A stretch of DNA of 64,000 bases. Origin: GCA-2748575 sp965222725 (GTDB lineage Bacteria; Pseudomonadota; Gammaproteobacteria; Pseudomonadales; Ketobacteraceae). The position numbers and the translations under genes were made by a program. Positions 7,861-17,021 of the stretch are shown here, piece by piece; positions within the stretch are counted from its first letter, which is position 1, and each line of letters opens with the position of its first letter. Under the pieces are notes generated by a model that searched no databases, was not told the origin of the DNA, and saw only the letters and a program-made list of their open reading frames with translations. The stretch spans positions 5,084,001-5,148,000 of the forward strand of contig OZ244969.1 of the NCBI GenBank assembly GCA_965222725.1. Direction: 5' to 3'.

Positions 7861-8664
7861 TCAAATTTCATTGGGGTTAAATTTCATTGTGAATGAGCGG
7901 AAATTTCGATCAAACACTACCGGATCCGAAGGTACGCTAAAGCGCCCTGCTTTCATCACCGCCGTTACCGCGGAACGGTCAAATGCCGCATTGCCGCTGG
8001 ATTCGCTCACTTCAACATCCCGCACTTCTCCCCCTGGCAGCAGGTGTATTTTCAGCATTACCACCAGGTTTTCCCGGGCTACCGGCGGCTGTTTCCAGTA
8101 CTTGCGCATGGTTTGCTTGATCAGGCCGGTATAGGTTTCCACCTCGGAGGCAATACGCTTTGCCTCCGCCGCTTGCTGCTCTGACAGCTCTTTCTGACGC
8201 TGGGCTTCTGCCTGTCGACGTTTTTCCTCTTCCTGCCGGCGTTTTTGTTCTTCGCGCTCTTCTTGCTGCAGATCTTTGGATTCTTCCGCCAGCAGATCTT
8301 CAAAACTGGGCTGCTTTTCTTTTGGTTCAGGCTTCGGTGGCTCTTTTTTTACTTCCACCTTTTTTTCCGGTTTGGGCTTTTTGGGCTCCGGCTTCAGTTC
8401 AGGTTTCGGCTTTTTCGGTTCCGGTTTGGGCTTGGGTTTTGGCTTCGGCTTCGGCTTCGGCTTTGGCTTGGGCGCCGGCTTTACCACTTTTTCCGGTTCC
8501 GGCTGGGGGCGTTCAATCACCACCGCTTTCATATGGGGCGGAATCTCCGCTACCTTATCAGGCGTGGCACCGATTTCCCATCCCACCAGCAGGATCAGAA
8601 TAATCACCACATGAACGGCCAGTGATTTGGCTAAAGAGGGCCAATCAATAAAGCTGGCTCTCAT
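7861..8664 (-). CDS. tolA: Tol-Pal system protein TolA
   Basis: Inner-membrane protein that transmits proton-motive-force energy from TolQR to TolB/Pal. It has one N-terminal membrane segment (about 14-32), a long Pro/Lys/Glu-rich arm (about 55-125) with repeated KPKP units, a charged helical Gln/Glu/Arg region (about 125-170), and a TonB-like C-terminal domain containing LLPGGEVRDVEVSESSGN. At 267 residues it is much shorter than E. coli TolA (421), mostly in the arm. Its ATG directly abuts the tolR stop. Confidence 0.95.
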   Translation of the reverse strand: MRASFIDWPSLAKSLAVHVVIILILLVGWEIGATPDKVAEIPPHMKAVVIERPQPEPEKVVKPAPKPKPKPKPKPKPKPKPEPKKPKPELKPEPKKPKPEKKVEVKKEPPKPEPKEKQPSFEDLLAEESKDLQQEEREEQKRRQEEEKRRQAEAQRQKELSEQQAAEAKRIASEVETYTGLIKQTMRKYWKQPPVARENLVVMLKIHLLPGGEVRDVEVSESSGNAAFDRSAVTAVMKAGRFSVPSDPVVFDRNFRSFTMKFNPNEI

Positions 8665-9105
8665 TCAGATCTCCTGCTCCGGCGCGTCCGTTACCAATCC
8701 CACATCCGTTACTCCGGCACGCTGCAGCGCCACCATCAACCGCATTACCACGCCATAGGGCACCCGTTCATCCCCTTCCAGCAATACCGGTGTTTCCGGA
8801 TTCTGCTTTTTGATCTTGCTGACCACATCGGTAATTTCACTGATGGATTTGGGATTTTTGGGCGAATCCCCCAAATTGATAAAATAACTGCCATCATCCT
8901 GAACTGAGACAATCACCATTTCATGGTCTTTCGGCAATTTGATCGGTGGCGCGTCTTCGTTGGGCAAATCGATTTTCACTCCCTGGGTCAGCATGGGAGC
9001 GGTAATCATGAACACCACCAGCAATACCAGCATCACATCAATGTATGGCACCACATTGATTTCCGACATGGCTTTGCGGCGTGGCCTGGTTTTCGGCTTC
9101 GACAT
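8665..9105 (-). CDS. tolR: Tol-Pal system protein TolR
   Basis: ExbD/TolR-family partner of the TolQ proton channel. The 146-residue protein has a short cytoplasmic basic N-terminus (MSKPKTRPRRK), one membrane helix with the conserved proton-path aspartate in PYIDVMLVLLVVFMITAP, and a periplasmic domain ending GLVTDAPE. It lies between tolQ (49 bases upstream) and tolA (adjacent), in the standard order. Confidence 0.96.
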   Translation of the reverse strand: MSKPKTRPRRKAMSEINVVPYIDVMLVLLVVFMITAPMLTQGVKIDLPNEDAPPIKLPKDHEMVIVSVQDDGSYFINLGDSPKNPKSISEITDVVSKIKKQNPETPVLLEGDERVPYGVVMRLMVALQRAGVTDVGLVTDAPEQEI

Positions 9106-9154
9106 GGGCGCTTACCTTACCTCTGCGGTTACCGGTGAAATCGCAACTGGCTGA

Positions 9155-9853
9155 TCAGGCATGCTGCTCAGCTCGTTCTTTTGCGTGGGCCTTGCGATGG
9201 AGAATGCCGGAAAATTCATCGGAAAATGCGTCATAAGTGTGCAACAAACGATCAACTACTGCAGAAAAGTGGTTGTAGGCCACCACCGCCGGAACGGCAG
9301 CAACAAGGCCCATGGCCGTTGCAATCAAGGCCTCGGCGATACCGGGTGCCACTGCAGCCAGCGTGGCCTGTTGTTGATTGGCCAGCGACAGAAAGGAATG
9401 CATGATGCCCCAGACAGTGCCGAACAAACCTATGTAAGGGCTGACTGAACCTATGGTAGCAAGCACAGACAGGCCGGTTTCCAGTTTTTCCTGTTCACGC
9501 AACAGCGCCACCCGCATGGCACGTTCGGCGCCCTGCATGACGGAGTCGGCATCGGCGGTTTCGCTTTTACGTAAACGGGCAAATTCCTTGAAACCGGTAC
9601 GAAAAATATTTTCCTGACCACAGTCGATGTTGGGTTCGTTGTTCACCTGAACGAACAAACGACTCAAATCCACGCCGGACCAGAATCGATCTTCAAATTC
9701 GTAGGCCATACGCTCTGCCCGCTTGAGCAGCTTGCGCCGGTTATACATGAGATACCAGGAAAGCACCGACAATAACACCAGGGTAAGCATGACAAGCTGA
9801 ACCACAAAGGTGGCATTCAACAACAATCCTGTAATCGAGATTTCATTGGTCAC
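9155..9853 (-). CDS. tolQ: Tol-Pal system protein TolQ
   Basis: MotA/TolQ/ExbB-family inner-membrane proton channel subunit that energises TolA. Three membrane segments are visible: residues ~15-37 (VVQLVMLTLVLLSVLSWYL), ~125-150 (LSVLATIGSVSPYIGLFGTV), and ~165-195 (ALIATAMGLVAAVPAVVAYN). 232 residues. The start is a GTG preceded by GGAG about ten bases upstream; no in-frame ATG is near. It lies downstream of ybgC after a 146-base gap that may hold a promoter. Confidence 0.95.
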   Translation of the reverse strand: MTNEISITGLLLNATFVVQLVMLTLVLLSVLSWYLMYNRRKLLKRAERMAYEFEDRFWSGVDLSRLFVQVNNEPNIDCGQENIFRTGFKEFARLRKSETADADSVMQGAERAMRVALLREQEKLETGLSVLATIGSVSPYIGLFGTVWGIMHSFLSLANQQQATLAAVAPGIAEALIATAMGLVAAVPAVVAYNHFSAVVDRLLHTYDAFSDEFSGILHRKAHAKERAEQHA

Positions 9854-9999
9854 GCTGCTGATACTCCTGTTCTGTTGACCCGTTTCAGGGTGCCCCGTCG
9901 CAAAAAATAAAACCTTAGGACCGGATTATGCCGGTGAAATTCCCTTGTCAGGCGCCGTTCTGCCACTATTTATAGAAACGACTGCTTTCTGTTTTCGGG

Positions 10000-10407
10000 T
10001 TAATCCGCTGATTTTTTCGCAAATGCTTCGACTAACGCCTGCGGGATCTTCATGGGCCGCATAGTACGCTGATCCACACATCCCACTTTGAGCAAAGCGC
10101 TGCACAAGCTGTCACCTTCCCGCTCCACCGTTTGCCGGAAGCACAGGTAAGTGCGCGCCATTTTATCAATGCTTACGGTAACTTGCAGTAAATCATCCAT
10201 GCGCGCGGGACTGATATAGTCAACTTCTGCGTGTTTTACCACAAAGATGCAGTGTTCTTTGTAAAGGGTTGTAAAATCAAAGCCCAACGCCCGCAACCAT
10301 TCAGTGCGGGCACGTTCCATAAATTTAAGATAATTGACGTAATAGACGATACCGCCGGCATCCGTGTCTTCAATAAAGACCCGCAGCGGCAATAGGAAAT
10401 CAGACAT
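10000..10407 (-). CDS. ybgC: Acyl-CoA thioesterase YbgC, tol-pal associated
   Basis: Hotdog-fold thioesterase of the 4-hydroxybenzoyl-CoA thioesterase family. The segment VFIEDTDAGGIVYYVNYL carries the catalytic aspartate, and FMERARTEWLRALG is family typical. In E. coli YbgC associates with phospholipid-synthesis enzymes. I start it at the ATG at 10407 (135 residues, normal for the family), which avoids overlap with the end of ruvB; the longer frame adds 25 residues that do not resemble the fold. First gene of the tol-pal cluster. Confidence 0.93.
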   Translation of the reverse strand: MSDFLLPLRVFIEDTDAGGIVYYVNYLKFMERARTEWLRALGFDFTTLYKEHCIFVVKHAEVDYISPARMDDLLQVTVSIDKMARTYLCFRQTVEREGDSLCSALLKVGCVDQRTMRPMKIPQALVEAFAKKSAD

Positions 10408-10426
10408 AAGGTCCGCTCGACGTGTT

Positions 10427-11488
10427 TTAGTCTTCCTGATCCGTAAAAAGATCGGCTGTAGGTGCATCCCCCCTGCCGGCACTGCTTTGATCCGTCGGCG
10501 TCAGACCAAAGTGCAGATAAGCAAGCCGGGTTGCCACCCTCCCCCGGGGCGTGCGCATGATAAAGCCCTGCTGAATCAGATAGGGTTCCACCACATCTTC
10601 CAATGTGCCGGATTCCTCACTGATGGCTGCCGCCAGGCTATCCAGCCCCACAGGACCGCCATCAAACTTTTCAATGATGGTCAGCAGCATGCGCCTGTCC
10701 ATGGAATCGAATCCTTGCACATCCACCTTGAGCATATCAAGCGCCTGATTGGCGATCTGTTGATTGATGGTGCCGTCACCCTTTACTTCGGCATAATCCC
10801 GCACCCGTCGCAGCAGGCGATTGGCAATCCGGGGCGTGCCCCTGGAGCGTCGGGCAATTTCCTTCGCACCTTTTGCGTCCACCGGCACGTCGAGAATTCT
10901 GGATGCTCTTTCAACAATATGACTTAGCTCTGCAACAGAATAAAATTCCAGGCGTTGCACTATGCCGAAACGGTCCCGCAACGGCGAGGTCAGCAATCCG
11001 GCACGGGTGGTTGCCCCAACCAAGGTAAAAGGCGGTAAATCAATTTTGATAGAACGGGCCGCCGGTCCCTCACCGATCATGATATCCAGCTGATAATCTT
11101 CCATTGCCGGATACAGCACTTCTTCAACCATGGGGCTGAGGCGGTGAATCTCGTCAATGAAGAGGACGTCGCCCTCTTCCAGGTTGGTGAGCAGCGCTGC
11201 CAGATCACCGGCTTTTTCCAATACCGGGCCCGAAGTGGTTTTAATCGCTACGCCCATTTCGTTGGCAATAATATTGGCCAGGGTGGTTTTGCCCAGCCCG
11301 GGCGGGCCGAAAATCAGGGTGTGATCCAGCGCTTCGTCCCGTTTGCGGGCGGCATTGATGAAGATTTCCATCTGTTCCCGCACGGCGGCCTGCCCATGAT
11401 AATCCGCCAGCATCTTGGGACGGATGGCTCGATCCTGCTGATCTTCAGGGTTGGCACCGGGTGAGATAATTCGATCGGACTCAATCAC
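10427..11488 (-). CDS. ruvB: Holliday junction branch migration ATPase RuvB
   Basis: AAA+ hexameric motor that drives branch migration with RuvA. Walker A is GPPGLGKTTLANI, Walker B DEIHRLSP, sensor 1 lies in LVGATTRAGLL and the arginine-finger region is SPLRDRFGI; a winged-helix DNA-binding C-terminus ends with PRGRVAT. The start is GTG (reads as MIESDRII, matching family N-termini such as MIEADRLI). 353 residues. It follows ruvA by 19 bases. Confidence 0.97.
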   Translation of the reverse strand: MIESDRIISPGANPEDQQDRAIRPKMLADYHGQAAVREQMEIFINAARKRDEALDHTLIFGPPGLGKTTLANIIANEMGVAIKTTSGPVLEKAGDLAALLTNLEEGDVLFIDEIHRLSPMVEEVLYPAMEDYQLDIMIGEGPAARSIKIDLPPFTLVGATTRAGLLTSPLRDRFGIVQRLEFYSVAELSHIVERASRILDVPVDAKGAKEIARRSRGTPRIANRLLRRVRDYAEVKGDGTINQQIANQALDMLKVDVQGFDSMDRRMLLTIIEKFDGGPVGLDSLAAAISEESGTLEDVVEPYLIQQGFIMRTPRGRVATRLAYLHFGLTPTDQSSAGRGDAPTADLFTDQED

Positions 11489-11507
11489 AATTTATTTGAC
11501 CGTCTGT

Positions 11508-12122
11508 TTATTTGACCATGTTTTTCAGAGCGCGTTTGATAACTTCTTCACTGGAAAGACTGGCAATATCTATGGCAGAGATGGCCCGGCTGGCTTCCTG
11601 TGGTTTGTATCCCAGTGCAATCAATGCGCTTTCTGCATCCACCACCACCTGATTACTGCCCGGCTGGCTGGACATGACTTTTGGCAGCTCGGTTCCGCCG
11701 GCTGCACCAGAAGATTCAAAATCCTTGAGCTTGTCACGCATTTCAATAATCAGGCGTTCTGCTGTTTTCTTGCCGACACCCGGTAACTTTACCAGGCCCT
11801 TGGTATCGTTATTTTGCACGCAGCGTACGAATTCAGCCACATCCATACCGGAAAGAATGGCCAGCGCCATTTTCGGCCCGACGCCGTTCACTTTAATCAG
11901 GGTTCGAAACAACGAGCGCTCGGTCTGATCATAAAAACCGTAAAGCTGCTGGGCATCTTCCCGCACTATCAGGTGTGTGTGCAACACCACGGTTTTGTTC
12001 AGCTCCGGCAGCTGGTAGATAGTATTCATTGAGGCATCGATTTCGTAGCCCACGCCCCCCACATCCACCAGTATCTGCGGTGGATGTTTGGCGATGAGGG
12101 TGCCTTTGATTCTTCCGATCAT
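11508..12122 (-). CDS. ruvA: Holliday junction DNA helicase subunit RuvA
   Basis: Tetrameric Holliday-junction recognition subunit. It starts MIGRIKGTL, has two helix-hairpin-helix motifs (VNGVGPKMALAIL and LPGVGKKTAERLI) and a C-terminal RuvB-binding domain (ALIALGYKPQEASRAI). 204 residues, the normal size. It sits between ruvC and ruvB in a ruvCAB order. I saw no obvious LexA box upstream of the cluster. Confidence 0.97.
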   Translation of the reverse strand: MIGRIKGTLIAKHPPQILVDVGGVGYEIDASMNTIYQLPELNKTVVLHTHLIVREDAQQLYGFYDQTERSLFRTLIKVNGVGPKMALAILSGMDVAEFVRCVQNNDTKGLVKLPGVGKKTAERLIIEMRDKLKDFESSGAAGGTELPKVMSSQPGSNQVVVDAESALIALGYKPQEASRAISAIDIASLSSEEVIKRALKNMVK

Positions 12123-12198
12123 TGTGACAACTCTATTTACAAAACATCATTTACAAAAACATCGATATTTATAAAAACATCAGTAACAGTGACTGAGG

Positions 12199-12723
12199 TC
12201 AGGCACGAATCCGGCCACGACGTACTTTGCGCGCACCGGCCATGCGAATCAGGCTTTTTTCCATATGAGCGTGACACACAGCCACACCCAGGGCATCTGC
12301 TGCGTCCTGCTGAGGCGCTTTGTTCAGTTTTAGAAGGTGACAGATCATGGCCTGAATCTGGGCTTTCTGGGCGGCTCCGGTTCCCACCACTGCCTGTTTC
12401 ACCTGGCGCGCGGAATACTCGTTTACCGGTAACTTCTGATTGGTGCAGGCAACAATGGCTGCTCCCCTGGCCTGCCCGAGTTTTAAAGCAGAATCCGCAT
12501 TACGGGCCATAAAAACCTGCTCGATACCGGCCACCACCGGGCAATGCAGGCGAATCACTTCATCGATTCCCTGATAGATTATCTCAAGGCGCTCCGACAG
12601 GGATTCGGCTCCCTGAGTGCGGATACAACCGCTATCAATATACGCCAGCTGACTCCCCTGGCTATGGATCACGCCGTAACCGGTTACTCGCGAACCGGGA
12701 TCTATCCCCAGAATAATGGACAT
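12199..12723 (-). CDS. ruvC: Crossover junction endodeoxyribonuclease RuvC
   Basis: Resolvase that cuts Holliday junctions. The start is the ATG at 12723, giving MSIILGIDPGSRVTGYG with the first catalytic aspartate at residue 8; further acidic residues lie in GIEQVFMARNADSALKLGQARG and in QQDAADALGVAVCHAH. 174 residues. The longer upstream frame adds 36 unrelated residues. A GGGG-type ribosome site precedes the ATG. Confidence 0.96.
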   Translation of the reverse strand: MSIILGIDPGSRVTGYGVIHSQGSQLAYIDSGCIRTQGAESLSERLEIIYQGIDEVIRLHCPVVAGIEQVFMARNADSALKLGQARGAAIVACTNQKLPVNEYSARQVKQAVVGTGAAQKAQIQAMICHLLKLNKAPQQDAADALGVAVCHAHMEKSLIRMAGARKVRRGRIRA

Positions 12724-12854
12724 TCGCCCCTGCCTGATGCAAACACATAGATATTTATACAGTAGTCTAGCACCTAACCCCGGGAAGAAAAACAGCACGG
12801 CTTTCAAAAAGCGCGCGGCTTGCAGAAACACAAAAGCCCCGGCACAGAAACAAA

Positions 12855-12889
12855 AAAGCCCCTGCGGGGGGGGTACCGACAGGGGCTTT
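12855..12889 (-). terminator. Intrinsic terminator downstream of yebC
   Basis: A ten-base stem (AAAGCCCCTG / CAGGGGCTTT) encloses a G-rich 15-base loop; on the minus strand it is followed by T residues. It lies between the yebC stop and ruvC, so aspS-yebC and ruvCAB are probably separate units, or transcription partly reads through. Confidence 0.75.
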
Positions 12890-12916
12890 GCAATTCAGTT
12901 GCGTCAGATGAAAAGA

Positions 12917-13666
12917 TCAGTCTGACATCTGCTCCATCAGTTCTTCTGTGAAATCTGCATTGGAATATACGTTCTGGACATCATCGAGATCTTCCAGATT
13001 GTCGATCAGGCGCAGCACCTTTTCAGCCAATTCCACATCCATTTCCACCTTGGTGGAGGGCGACATGGTCACTTCGGCATTTTCCGGCGTTAAACCGGTT
13101 GCCTCCAGCGCAGACTTCACATCGGAAAAATGGTCCGGTGTGGTCACCACATCAATAGCGCCACTGGCATGCGTCACGATATCTTCGGCACCGGCTTCCA
13201 GCGCCGCTTCCATCACGTCATCTTCTTCCACATCGCGGCCGAAACTGATTTCACCCTGCTTGCTGAAGAGATACGCCACCGAGCCATCAGTACCCAGGTT
13301 ACCCCCGGCCTTACTGAACGCATGACGGATTTCCGCCACCGTGCGATTCTTGTTGTCCGTCATGGCTTCAATCAGAATGGCGACGCCACCCGGGCCATAG
13401 CCTTCGTAAGTCAGCTCTTCCAGGTTATCGGCATCATCACCACCGGCGCCCCGTTTGACGGCCCGCTCAATGGTGTCTTTCGTCATGTTCTGGGCAAGGG
13501 CTTTATCCACCGCAATCCGCAAACGGGGGTTGTCTTCGATCACGCCGCCACCCATGCGGGCAGCGACGGTGATTTCGCGAATCAGTTTGGTAAAGACCTT
13601 GCCACGCTTGGCATCCTGCGCCGCTTTTCGGTGTTTAATGTTGGCCCATTTACTGTGTCCAGCCAT
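12917..13666 (-). CDS. yebC: YebC/PmpR family transcription or translation factor
   Basis: Conserved cytoplasmic protein that starts MAGHSKWANIKHRKAAQD, the family signature, and contains RMGGGVIEDNPRLR and YEGYGPGGVAILIEA. Family members have been described as DNA-binding regulators (PmpR) and more recently as ribosome-associated factors that help translate proline stretches; I cannot tell which applies. 249 residues, normal. It lies between aspS and ruvC, a widely conserved arrangement. Confidence 0.95.
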   Translation of the reverse strand: MAGHSKWANIKHRKAAQDAKRGKVFTKLIREITVAARMGGGVIEDNPRLRIAVDKALAQNMTKDTIERAVKRGAGGDDADNLEELTYEGYGPGGVAILIEAMTDNKNRTVAEIRHAFSKAGGNLGTDGSVAYLFSKQGEISFGRDVEEDDVMEAALEAGAEDIVTHASGAIDVVTTPDHFSDVKSALEATGLTPENAEVTMSPSTKVEMDVELAEKVLRLIDNLEDLDDVQNVYSNADFTEELMEQMSD

Positions 13667-13711
13667 TGATAACTCCCGTGTCGCGTTGACTCTGATGCAT
13701 GGCAGCCAGAA

Positions 13712-15493
13712 TTACTGCTGCGGTTCCTCTTTCTTCTCTTCCTGACGCAGCTTGATCCCCACTTCGCGCAGCTGCTTGGGCTCTACCCGCGACGGCGCCT
13801 GCGTCATGACACAGGATGCGGTCTGGGTTTTCGGGAAGGCAATCACATCACGAATGGATTGTGCACCGGTCATGAGCATGATCAGACGATCCAGACCGAA
13901 GGCCAGGCCACCATGGGGAGGACAGCCGTATTTCAGTGCATCCAGCAGGAAACCGAACTTGTCATTGGCTTCTTCATCGGAAATATTCAATGCCTTGAAC
14001 ACTGCACGCTGCATGTCGGGATTGTGAATACGGATGGAACCACCACCCAGCTCTGTGCCGTTCAGCACCATGTCGTAAGCCCTGGAAAGCGCTTCACCAG
14101 GCTTTTCAGTCAGGGTTTCCGGATCACAGGAAGGCATGGTGAACGGATGGTGTAACGGCGTCCAGCCACCGTTGTCGATTTCTTCGAACATGGGGAAATC
14201 AACCACCCATAAAGGTGCCCACTCCCCTTCGATCAGATCCAGGTCGTGACCCAGTTTCACACGCAGTGCTCCCAGCGCTTCGTTGACTATCTTGGCTTTG
14301 TCGGCACCAAAGAAAACGATATCGCCATTCTGAACACCCAGACGCTCCATCATTTCCATCACCACGTTTTCCATGTGCTTCACGATAGGTGACTGCAGAC
14401 CGTTAACACCATTTTCCAGTTCGTTCACCTTGATCCAGGCAAGCCCCCTGGCACCATAAATACCGACGAACTTGGTGTAATCATCGATTTCCTTGCGGCT
14501 CAGTTTGGCGCCGCCGGGAAGTTTCAACGCGGCAACACGGCCTTTGGGATCACTGGCAGGACCGGAGAATACCTTGAACTCCACCTGTTGCATCAGGTCA
14601 TCTACATCCACCAGCTCCAGGGGAATCCGCAAATCAGGCTTATCGCTGCCAAAGCGGGACATGGCTTCGGAATACGGCATGCGCGGGAACTCCGGCAACT
14701 CCACGCCCATCAGGTCCTTGAACAGGGTGCGGGTCATGTTTTCCGCCAGCGACATCACGTCTTCGTCTTCCACAAAAGACGCCTCGATATCGATCTGGGT
14801 AAATTCCGGCTGACGGTCGGCACGCAGGTCTTCGTCACGGAAACATTTGGCGATCTGATAATACTTGTCCAGACCGGACACCATCAGCAGCTGTTTGAAC
14901 AACTGTGGAGACTGGGGCAATGCAAAGAAAGAACCCTGATGGGTACGGCTCGGCACCAGATAATCCCGTGCACCTTCCGGCGTGGCGCGGGTCAGAATGG
15001 GGGTTTCCACATCCACATAGCCCTGGGAATCCAGGAAATTACGGATGGCCGTGGTCACCTTGGAGCGGAAATACAGGCGATTCAGCATTTCAGGGCGACG
15101 CAGATCCAAAAAGCGGTAGCGCAGACGCACTTCTTCGCTCACCTGCTGGTGCTCGTCCACCTGAAACGGCGGTGTTTCAGAGGCATTCATAATGACCAGC
15201 TCTTTACCCAGCACTTCCACCATACCGGTAGGCATTTCCGGGTTGGCGGTGCCTTCCGGGCGCAGTCGGACGCGACCTTTCACCTGAATCACGTATTCAT
15301 TACGCACCTTGTCGGCCAGAGCGAAGGCTTCTTCGGTATCCGGATCGTAAACAACCTGTGCGACGCCATTACGATCCCGAAGATCGAGAAAGATTACCCC
15401 ACCGTGATCCCGGCGGTGATGCACCCATCCGCACAAGGTCACTTCCTGATCCACAAAGTTTTCATTGATTTCGCCACAGTAATGGCTTCGCAT
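13712..15493 (-). CDS. aspS: Aspartyl-tRNA synthetase
   Basis: Class II synthetase of bacterial type, with an N-terminal OB-fold anticodon domain (GWVHHRRDHGGVIFLDLRDR), catalytic motif 2 (KCFRDEDLRADRQPEFTQID), the bacterial GAD insertion (about 290-420) and motif 3 (GLAFGLDRLIMLM). The second of two close ATGs (15493) has AGGAA at good spacing and matches family starts (MRSHYCG...), giving 593 residues. The cell's Asp/Asn discrimination cannot be judged from the sequence alone, since no gatCAB or asnS is in the window. Confidence 0.96.
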   Translation of the reverse strand: MRSHYCGEINENFVDQEVTLCGWVHHRRDHGGVIFLDLRDRNGVAQVVYDPDTEEAFALADKVRNEYVIQVKGRVRLRPEGTANPEMPTGMVEVLGKELVIMNASETPPFQVDEHQQVSEEVRLRYRFLDLRRPEMLNRLYFRSKVTTAIRNFLDSQGYVDVETPILTRATPEGARDYLVPSRTHQGSFFALPQSPQLFKQLLMVSGLDKYYQIAKCFRDEDLRADRQPEFTQIDIEASFVEDEDVMSLAENMTRTLFKDLMGVELPEFPRMPYSEAMSRFGSDKPDLRIPLELVDVDDLMQQVEFKVFSGPASDPKGRVAALKLPGGAKLSRKEIDDYTKFVGIYGARGLAWIKVNELENGVNGLQSPIVKHMENVVMEMMERLGVQNGDIVFFGADKAKIVNEALGALRVKLGHDLDLIEGEWAPLWVVDFPMFEEIDNGGWTPLHHPFTMPSCDPETLTEKPGEALSRAYDMVLNGTELGGGSIRIHNPDMQRAVFKALNISDEEANDKFGFLLDALKYGCPPHGGLAFGLDRLIMLMTGAQSIRDVIAFPKTQTASCVMTQAPSRVEPKQLREVGIKLRQEEKKEEPQQ

Positions 15494-15795
15494 AGTCATT
15501 TCCTGTTTAACTGCTGTTATCTGTCGTTGTCTGTCTGTTGTCCGGCCCGTGATACATCACTCGTTTACCGGCCGTTCCGGCAGCGCCTGACACTTTCTAA
15601 CACGTTGAATTTATTCATTATTTCCCACCAACAACTCACCATCCCGGGGCCTGGCAGGACAAAAGGGGCCACATTATAGCGGTTTGCGCCGTAATTATCA
15701 GCAGCTGATAGCGCAGGCTTTCTATACTTAGGAGACCAGTGAAATCTGCCACCCATTCCGGTCCGGCAGCCAGCGCTGCCCATCAGGAGGCCATT
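15494..15795. other. Divergent intergenic region between aspS and the HD-GYP gene
   Basis: About 300 bases without a supported gene. It holds the aspS promoter (15673-15701), a roughly 170-base aspS leader with short inverted repeats but no recognised riboswitch, and, near the HD-GYP gene, TATACT at 15723 and an AGGAGG ribosome site at 15785. Weak open frames here carry no protein family signal. Confidence 0.6.
15673..15701 (-). promoter_or_regulatory. Candidate aspS promoter
   Basis: On the minus strand a perfect TATAAT (15678-15673) follows CTGATA (15701-15696, four of six matches to the -35 consensus) with a 17-base spacer. The predicted leader to the aspS ATG is about 170 bases. Confidence 0.5.
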
Positions 15796-16956
15796 ATGTC
15801 CACCACCGAACATCATCAGGATCCCGAACTCATGGAGGATTTCTTTAACGATTTCCGTGAGGCCCACCAGACCAGTGAAAATATTCTGATTGATCTTGAG
15901 CATGACCCCGCCAACGGCGATTTGTTAAATGCCTTGTTCAGAAGCATACACACCATTAAAGGCAATCTTGTTTATGTGGGCCTGAAGGATCTTACGCCCC
16001 TGATACAGAGCGTTGAAGATTTGCTGGACGGAATCCGTCACCACCAGCTGCAATACGACAGCCTGCTGAGCGACCTGATTCTGATTTCCATGGACAGAAC
16101 CAAACAGATGGTGGATGCCAGGCTACACGGCGGCGACATGCTTTATGATAACAGCGCCATGGACACCCTGTGTCAGACCATTACCCGGGTGGCGGAATCA
16201 AATGCCGAAAACCGAGCCACCCTGATTGCCGATGCGCTGGTGTTACTGGATCCGTCCATCGACTTGCGCGGTGCAGCAGCCCCGCCCCCAACAAAAGCCG
16301 CAACCAGGTCGACAACAAAAACCACACCAGGAATTCCCCGAGAGGAAGCAGCCATCCTGGAGTATTTTCATGTGGATCAGGATGACGATCTGAAATTTTT
16401 CCGCAGCCTTGCCCGGCCGCTGGAAAGCCGGTCCCTTTACTGGCAGGGGCGAACCACCCGAATGTTACGGCTGGCACTGGCGATGAATGAAAAAGCCGGC
16501 AAGCCCATTGAAAATGAACAATTGACTGCGGCGGTTTTTCTGCACGATATCGGTATGGCATTTCTGCCCCTGGAAACCCTGCATAAAACCAGCCCGCTGA
16601 ATAATGAGGAACGGGAAGAACTGCAGGCGCACCCCAATATTGCCTTTCAATTACTGTCTTCCGGCCGTCGTTGGGACCAGGCCGCCATGGCGGTATTACA
16701 ACATCATGAAAAAAACGACGGTACCGGATATCCCAATCGGCTGGATTCAGAACGGATCTGTGACGGTGCAAAAATCCTGGCCATTGTGGATGCATTCGAG
16801 GCACGCACCCACGAAAGGGCTTATCAGACTCAGTTAAAACGCCCTTTGGTACGTGCGGTACTGGAAATCAACCGTTGCAGCGGTTCTCATTTTGATCCTG
16901 AATGGGTGGAAGTTTTCAATGAAACAGTGCGCGAAACCCATCAACAAAGCGCCTGA
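15796..16956 (+). CDS. HPt domain - HD-GYP domain signalling protein
   Basis: Fusion of a histidine phosphotransfer domain and a c-di-GMP phosphodiesterase-type domain. The HPt part (about 1-120) has HTIKGN with the phosphorylatable His at residue 52. The HD-GYP part (about 215-386) has HDIGM (His250/Asp251) and HHEKNDGTGYP (303-313), so the metal and GYP residues look intact. The ATG at 15796 has a perfect AGGAGG five bases upstream; the open frame extends to a GTG at 15739 without such a site. It could receive phosphate from a hybrid kinase and alter c-di-GMP turnover; the partner is unknown. Confidence 0.85.
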   Translation: MSTTEHHQDPELMEDFFNDFREAHQTSENILIDLEHDPANGDLLNALFRSIHTIKGNLVYVGLKDLTPLIQSVEDLLDGIRHHQLQYDSLLSDLILISMDRTKQMVDARLHGGDMLYDNSAMDTLCQTITRVAESNAENRATLIADALVLLDPSIDLRGAAAPPPTKAATRSTTKTTPGIPREEAAILEYFHVDQDDDLKFFRSLARPLESRSLYWQGRTTRMLRLALAMNEKAGKPIENEQLTAAVFLHDIGMAFLPLETLHKTSPLNNEEREELQAHPNIAFQLLSSGRRWDQAAMAVLQHHEKNDGTGYPNRLDSERICDGAKILAIVDAFEARTHERAYQTQLKRPLVRAVLEINRCSGSHFDPEWVEVFNETVRETHQQSA

Positions 16957-16973
16957 AACAGCCCATCAATTTA

Positions 16974-17000
16974 AAAAAGTGCGTTTTTACGCACTTTTTT
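16974..17000 (+). terminator. Intrinsic terminator after the HPt/HD-GYP gene
   Basis: The stem AAGTGCG / CGCACTT with a TTTTTA loop is followed by TTTT and lies 18 bases past the stop codon of the HD-GYP gene, ending that transcript before the HU-like gene. Confidence 0.8.
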
Positions 17001-17021
17001 CGGATTTTTATCGAAAAAAAT

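Noticed and set aside
14588..15679. A 363-codon open frame on the plus strand opposite aspS
   Set aside because: It is antisense to a clear aspartyl-tRNA synthetase, is rich in His/Gln in the way reverse complements of GC-rich genes are, and has no domain or ribosome site.
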